Both the position numbers and the translations under genes were made by a program. The notes under the pieces were generated by a model. The model was not told where the DNA came from. It worked only from the letters and a program-made list of their open reading frames with translations, and searched no databases. A stretch of DNA of 8,852 nucleotides from contig JAHQWX010000054.1 in the NCBI GenBank assembly GCA_029856375.1, positions 1-8,852 on the forward strand, given 5' to 3'. Positions 5,489 to 8,852 of the stretch are shown here, piece by piece; the stretch's first letter is position 1, and each line of letters opens with the position of its first letter. Source of the DNA: Promethearchaeia archaeon. GTDB taxonomy: Archaea > Asgardarchaeota > Lokiarchaeia > Sigyniarchaeales > SOKP01.

Positions 5489-6979
5489 TTAATCTAATCC
5501 TAAAAATCCTCGAAGAGCGGGATATTGTTCAGCTGCTGCCTCTTTTGATATTGTCTCGGCGTATTGGTGGATTATACCTATGCAAATGAGCAATCCTGTC
5601 CCTGAGGTAAGCGCACCCATGGCGTCTGATACGAAGCTCATAGTCCCTACGATGATTCCACAAAGGATGGTAAGCGTGGGTATATAGCGCTCCAATATTC
5701 TCTCAACTATCCTTTCAGACCTTCTAAATCCGGGGACTTGCATGCCGCTATCAATGATCTGCCTCGCGATATCGCGACTCGATAGTCCGCTCACTTCAAC
5801 CCACACTCTTCCAAATAATATGCACAATACCATAAAAATACTTAAGTATATAAATGATCGCAACGGGTCGTCAATAACTGATTGAAAACCCTGAGGGGGC
5901 GTCATAAAGTATAATATGCCTCCCGTTGGATTTAAATACCCTCCCATTGCACCTCCTCCTGCGGGGGTTTGTTCAAATGTACCTACTAAATTTGCCCAAA
6001 ACTCCCACCCCCACGCTCTAAACCAACCATTCGGTCCGGCTATAATCTGACCGAAAAATAATATGTTAGCGTATAAAGCAGAGACGAGAATGACGGGAAT
6101 ATTTGAGACATAGAGTAGTTTAATTGGATACTTCCCCTTGAAACCTCTGTAACCTGCATATTGAAGGGGGATATCGATAGTCACGCTCTCAAAATAAACT
6201 ACTATGATGAAAATGATTATTGTTGTTACAATACTTAGAAGACCGGGCAAGTTCGATGGCCGTACCCACAGGTCTATAGCTTGCACCGGGGCGTCTGGAT
6301 TAAACAACGATGTAAAGAACGCAATAACTATGCCGCGCGGCATACCATCGTAATGTTCTCCAGTCATTTCAATAAAACTAAAGCAATTCCAGAAGATTTG
6401 ACCAGCAATTCCAGTTGCAATGAATAAACTTACGCCGCTTCCTAACCCCCACCCTTTTTGCAACAACTCATCGAGAAGTATTATAATCAATCCCGCAAAA
6501 AAGAGTTGCAAAAAGATAAAGATAATTGCAGCAGGCCCTAATTCGCTTATATCTCCAAACGCTCCACCGAGAAGATAAGCAATTGTGTTAAAAACCGTGA
6601 GAAACATAGACAACACTTTCTGAGCCCCCGTAAAAAGGGATCTATCGAATGGGTCTCCCATATTTATTTTAATCAGATTTGATCCCATTAGTAATTGCAT
6701 AATTAAACCTGATGTAACTATCGGACCTATCCCTAATTCGGTTAGTGTGCCCCTCTGAGAAGCCAAAATAACGCGCATCCAATAAAAATAATCTTCTGTA
6801 TCTTGAACATTTACGCCATAAAGTGGTATATTGCTCATTATTAAAAAAATTATTAAAGCAATTGCAGTCCACATTAATTTCTCTTTAAAAGATACTTCTC
6901 TGTCGGGTTGTTTTATCTCCGGCATTAATCTAACGAATGGAGAAAAGAATCGTAAAAATCGACTTGTTGTGTGAGACAT
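5489..6979 (-). CDS. secY: Preprotein translocase subunit SecY (Sec61 alpha)
   Basis: This 496-residue protein is the channel-forming subunit of the Sec translocon in the cytoplasmic membrane. About ten helices are visible, starting with TM1 (about 36-52). The plug/TM2 region LTELGIGPIVTSGLIMQLL spans 79-97. GWGLGSGVSLFIATG (176-190) is a conserved family stretch. The cytosolic loop SSRDIARQIIDSGMQVPGFRR (400-420) contacts the ribosome in the family, and the C-terminus YPALRGFLG is typical of the archaeal/eukaryotic branch. Length is slightly longer than many archaeal SecY, with an extended outside loop (about 315-360, Gly/Pro-rich). The ATG has no ribosome-binding site before it, fitting a leaderless or short-leader mRNA. 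No adkA follows it, unlike in many archaea. Confidence 0.96.
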   Translation of the reverse strand: MSHTTSRFLRFFSPFVRLMPEIKQPDREVSFKEKLMWTAIALIIFLIMSNIPLYGVNVQDTEDYFYWMRVILASQRGTLTELGIGPIVTSGLIMQLLMGSNLIKINMGDPFDRSLFTGAQKVLSMFLTVFNTIAYLLGGAFGDISELGPAAIIFIFLQLFFAGLIIILLDELLQKGWGLGSGVSLFIATGIAGQIFWNCFSFIEMTGEHYDGMPRGIVIAFFTSLFNPDAPVQAIDLWVRPSNLPGLLSIVTTIIIFIIVVYFESVTIDIPLQYAGYRGFKGKYPIKLLYVSNIPVILVSALYANILFFGQIIAGPNGWFRAWGWEFWANLVGTFEQTPAGGGAMGGYLNPTGGILYFMTPPQGFQSVIDDPLRSFIYLSIFMVLCILFGRVWVEVSGLSSRDIARQIIDSGMQVPGFRRSERIVERILERYIPTLTILCGIIVGTMSFVSDAMGALTSGTGLLICIGIIHQYAETISKEAAAEQYPALRGFLGLD

Positions 6980-7250
6980 TTTTTTTGTTGTTTAATAGAT
7001 TGAAAAGTTATTAAAAATTACTTAAACTAAATTAATATGTTTTAGAATAAAATTAAAAAGGTTGGTTAAAATAAAAATTATTTGGAAAGAGAAACCAAAC
7101 CAAATACTTCGATTTATGTTTTTAAATAAACAAACCAACTGAATTTTTGATGTTGCTATAAGATTTTTAAATAAATTAATATTTTTAAATAAATTAAAAT
7201 TCAAAGAATACATAATATTATTCTATACACTCAAAACAAGTGAAATTTTA
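6980..7250. other. AT-rich divergent intergenic region with promoters
   Basis: This 271-nt region separates secY (-) from the coiled-coil gene (+) and must hold both promoters. A TATA-like TTTTTAATAA lies on the - strand at about 7008-7017, compatible with a short secY leader. On the + side, TATA-like sequence at 7211-7227 and AAGTGA (7238-7243) precede the ATG at 7251. Inverted repeats GTTGGTT/AACCAAC (7061-7067, 7133-7139) and TATTTGG/CCAAATA (7079-7085, 7100-7106) are nested. A 63-codon - strand frame here (7213-7022) is low-complexity and not credible as a gene. Confidence 0.5.
7163..7197. repeat. Tandem direct repeat, two 17-bp copies
   Basis: ATTTTTAAATAAATTAA occurs exactly at 7163-7179 and 7181-7197, an 18-nt period. 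A shorter relative (TTTTTAAATAAA) lies at 7119-7130. Each copy contains a TATA-like core, so these may be duplicated promoter elements or simple AT-rich slippage. Confidence 0.7.
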
Positions 7251-8852
7251 ATGTCGCTAAAAGACTTTACTAAAGAGGTATTCACCCGATACGGGTTCAC
7301 CGAAGAGATGATAAATGTTTATTTAGCTTTTTTGAGGATTCCTCGAGCTACGATCAGCCAAGCGTACATGTATTTAAACGCGGAAGCGGAAATCAATAAC
7401 GAAACCTTAGATGCAGACTTAGCTAAAATCGTTGAAATTACTGACGATTTAGTAAGCAAGGGGTTTCTAAAAAAGATAGAGGGAATTGTCGATAGGTATA
7501 TTCCTTTAGAACCGTTTTTTGAGCTATTTACAAAGGAATCCGGATTGTTGAGGGGAGAAATTTCAAAAATTAAAGATACCGTCCTTGCAGATCAATCAAC
7601 TCGCTTCGAAACTTTAGAAGGGATTCAAGACAATTCGATTAACGAAATTACAGACGCAGTTTCAACCCAAGTTAATGATTTTTTTGTCGATTCCGACAAA
7701 AAGGATTCCGACAAAAAGGAGAAACTGGAAGCTGCAAATAAAAGGCTTACAGACACGCTTAAAACCCTTGAAAGCGACCTTCACGGAATTGTTGAGAAAG
7801 ATTATTCCGAATTAAATAAAGATATCGACGAATTAGATTCAGAGGTAAATAATGAATTAGATAAAATTTCAGCAAATCATAATAAATCTACTAAAGCTTT
7901 AGAATCAAACATTCATAACATTTTTAACACCCTAAATGGGAATATCAAAAAAATCTCGGAGGATTTTCTTAGCAATAGCGAAAGCGGATTAAACTCGTTC
8001 AAGGACGATATAAACAAAATTGTTGAAGAACTATTGGCAGATTTTGGTGATAGGGTTTCTAAGCTTGAAACTGAATTAAAAAAGGATCTTGACGCTCATG
8101 TCGATCATCATAAAGATAAAGCGGCAGATTTGAAACCTTTAATGGAAAAAATCTTAGAAAAATATCTCGATCGAATGGATAAGGTTGTTACCGACTTAAA
8201 AAATAGAATCGATGCTCTTTTAAAGGAACACATTTCAACTCTTGATAAAACCTCGTCGCAGCTTGAGGGTAGATTAAGCGACAATGTTGATAAGAGACAT
8301 ACAATTCTAAAGAACCAGGTAAAAAAGTTTAAAGAAACAACTCTAACCTTGATGGATAATTTGATTGATATTTCTACTAAATTAAGCGATCTCGCGGACG
8401 AATTAGCAAGCAGAGGGAGCGCTTTCAAGGCTCTATTTGCTGGAAAACATAAAAAATATGTTGCAATTAATCAAGAAGTTCAAGAGCGAGTTGGTACTAT
8501 ATCTGATACCTTGAAAGAAGATTTTAGCTCGTCAACTGATAAATACGTTGATGATACACAAAAAACAACTACCGATTTAAAAGGAGATATAGGTAAAACC
8601 GTTAAATCCGAAAATGTTACCTTTAAAAAGGGGACAACCGACTTAAACGATAGAGCTCAAAGCACAATTAATGCAGAATTGGAGAGTCTAGCCTCCGAAC
8701 TATCTACAGAAGTTGAAGACACAATAAACGATGGAGTAAATCACTGTTCTGAAACATCCTTGAAACTGAAAGACTCGTTAGAGACATCGCTTCATCAACA
8801 TCACGATGATTACAATAAGGCTATTACAGTACATAACGAAACTACATTAAAG
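7251..8852 (+). CDS. TrmB-like winged-helix protein with a very long coiled coil (3' end outside window)
   Basis: The frame stays open from ATG 7251 to the window edge, giving at least 534 residues. Residues about 8-95 resemble a TrmB-type winged helix: YGFTEEMINVYLAFLRIPRATISQAY (14-39), a helix ending DDLVSKGFLKKI (65-76), and a wing VDRYIPLEPFFELF (80-93). The rest (about 100-534) is hydrophilic, Asp/Glu/Lys/Asn/Ser-rich and helical, with hydrophobics spaced in heptad fashion. It has no Pro-rich breaks and only one Cys. A non-coiled interruption with SRGSAFKALFAGKHKKYV lies at about 387-403. No membrane segment or signal peptide is visible. TrmB-family proteins are sugar-responsive regulators, but no sugar-binding domain is seen here. 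DNA-tethered scaffold or chromatin-architecture roles are possible; function is unknown. Confidence 0.85.
   Translation, partial: MSLKDFTKEVFTRYGFTEEMINVYLAFLRIPRATISQAYMYLNAEAEINNETLDADLAKIVEITDDLVSKGFLKKIEGIVDRYIPLEPFFELFTKESGLLRGEISKIKDTVLADQSTRFETLEGIQDNSINEITDAVSTQVNDFFVDSDKKDSDKKEKLEAANKRLTDTLKTLESDLHGIVEKDYSELNKDIDELDSEVNNELDKISANHNKSTKALESNIHNIFNTLNGNIKKISEDFLSNSESGLNSFKDDINKIVEELLADFGDRVSKLETELKKDLDAHVDHHKDKAADLKPLMEKILEKYLDRMDKVVTDLKNRIDALLKEHISTLDKTSSQLEGRLSDNVDKRHTILKNQVKKFKETTLTLMDNLIDISTKLSDLADELASRGSAFKALFAGKHKKYVAINQEVQERVGTISDTLKEDFSSSTDKYVDDTQKTTTDLKGDIGKTVKSENVTFKKGTTDLNDRAQSTINAELESLASELSTEVEDTINDGVNHCSETSLKLKDSLETSLHQHHDDYNKAITVHNETTLK
7689..7718 (+). repeat. In-frame 15-bp tandem duplication in the coiled-coil gene
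   Basis: GATTCCGACAAAAAG is repeated exactly back to back (7689-7703, 7704-7718), encoding DSDKK twice (residues 147-156). The first copy also completes a hairpin: TTTTTGTCG (7681-7689) with CGACAAAAA (7694-7702), 9-bp arms and a 4-nt loop. The identical nucleotides suggest a recent slippage event. Confidence 0.85.

Noticed and set aside
4945..5589. Two + strand frames (80 and 96 codons)
   Set aside because: Antisense to the DUF106 and secY genes, which are clearly real on the - strand.
7022..7213. - strand frame of 63 codons upstream of secY
   Set aside because: Low-complexity Asn/Phe/Leu/Ile composition from AT-rich repeats, no ribosome-binding site, no family resemblance.
7681..7702. Hairpin as an intrinsic terminator
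   Set aside because: It lies inside an open coding frame, is followed by A-rich rather than T-rich sequence on the coding strand, and archaeal termination does not need hairpins.
8108..8428. - strand frame of 106 codons
   Set aside because: Antisense to the long coiled-coil gene, whose + strand frame is open for 534 codons with a coherent composition.
1..8852. CRISPR array, insertion sequence or prophage
   Set aside because: No regularly spaced repeats, transposase-like frame, terminal inverted repeats with target duplications, or phage structural genes were seen.

Overview
The window looks like a low-GC chromosome segment from an Asgard archaeon, most likely of the Lokiarchaeota/Promethearchaeota type. 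Three observations support this. It carries archaeal information-processing genes (L34e, L14e, archaeal CMP kinase, Sec61-type SecY, DUF106). It has a tRNA-Ser gene interrupted in the anticodon loop. It also has a full-length protein that aligns by eye with the eukaryotic ESCRT-I subunit Vps28. The phylum call is an inference from gene content, not from a phylogeny.

Left part (1-3215, all + strand): the tail of an unidentified gene; a six-helix protein resembling only the N-terminal half of an MFS transporter; a two-helix membrane protein with a winged-helix-like segment and a C-terminal RING-like zinc finger; a zinc-ribbon/Yip1-like membrane protein; and Vps28. The last three are closely spaced and form a small cluster of eukaryote-like membrane-trafficking and ubiquitin-associated candidates. 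This is the most interesting part of the window.

Middle (3334-4750, + strand): rpl34e, cmk (TTG start) and rpl14e in the conserved archaeal order, then tRNA-Ser(GGA) with a roughly 32-nt intron and an encoded CCA. Facing them on the - strand (6979-4776) are secY and the DUF106 insertase gene (EMC3/TMCO1/Get1 relatives), translationally close and served by a perfect AGGAGGT ribosome-binding site. In many archaea the order is secY-adkA-DUF106-rpl34e-cmk-rpl14e on one strand. Here the secY-DUF106 pair is inverted, lies on the far side of the tRNA, and has no adkA between its members.

Right part (6980-8852): an AT-rich divergent intergenic region with short tandem and inverted repeats, then a long + strand reading frame that runs off the window. 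It has a TrmB-like winged helix at its N-terminus followed by more than 400 residues of predicted coiled coil, with no recognised function.

Functionally, SecY and DUF106 would insert membrane proteins. The left cluster may serve membrane remodelling: Vps28 would bridge ESCRT-I to ESCRT-II, and the Yip1-like and RING-like proteins would be membrane-resident partners. That link is inferred from gene neighbourhood only.
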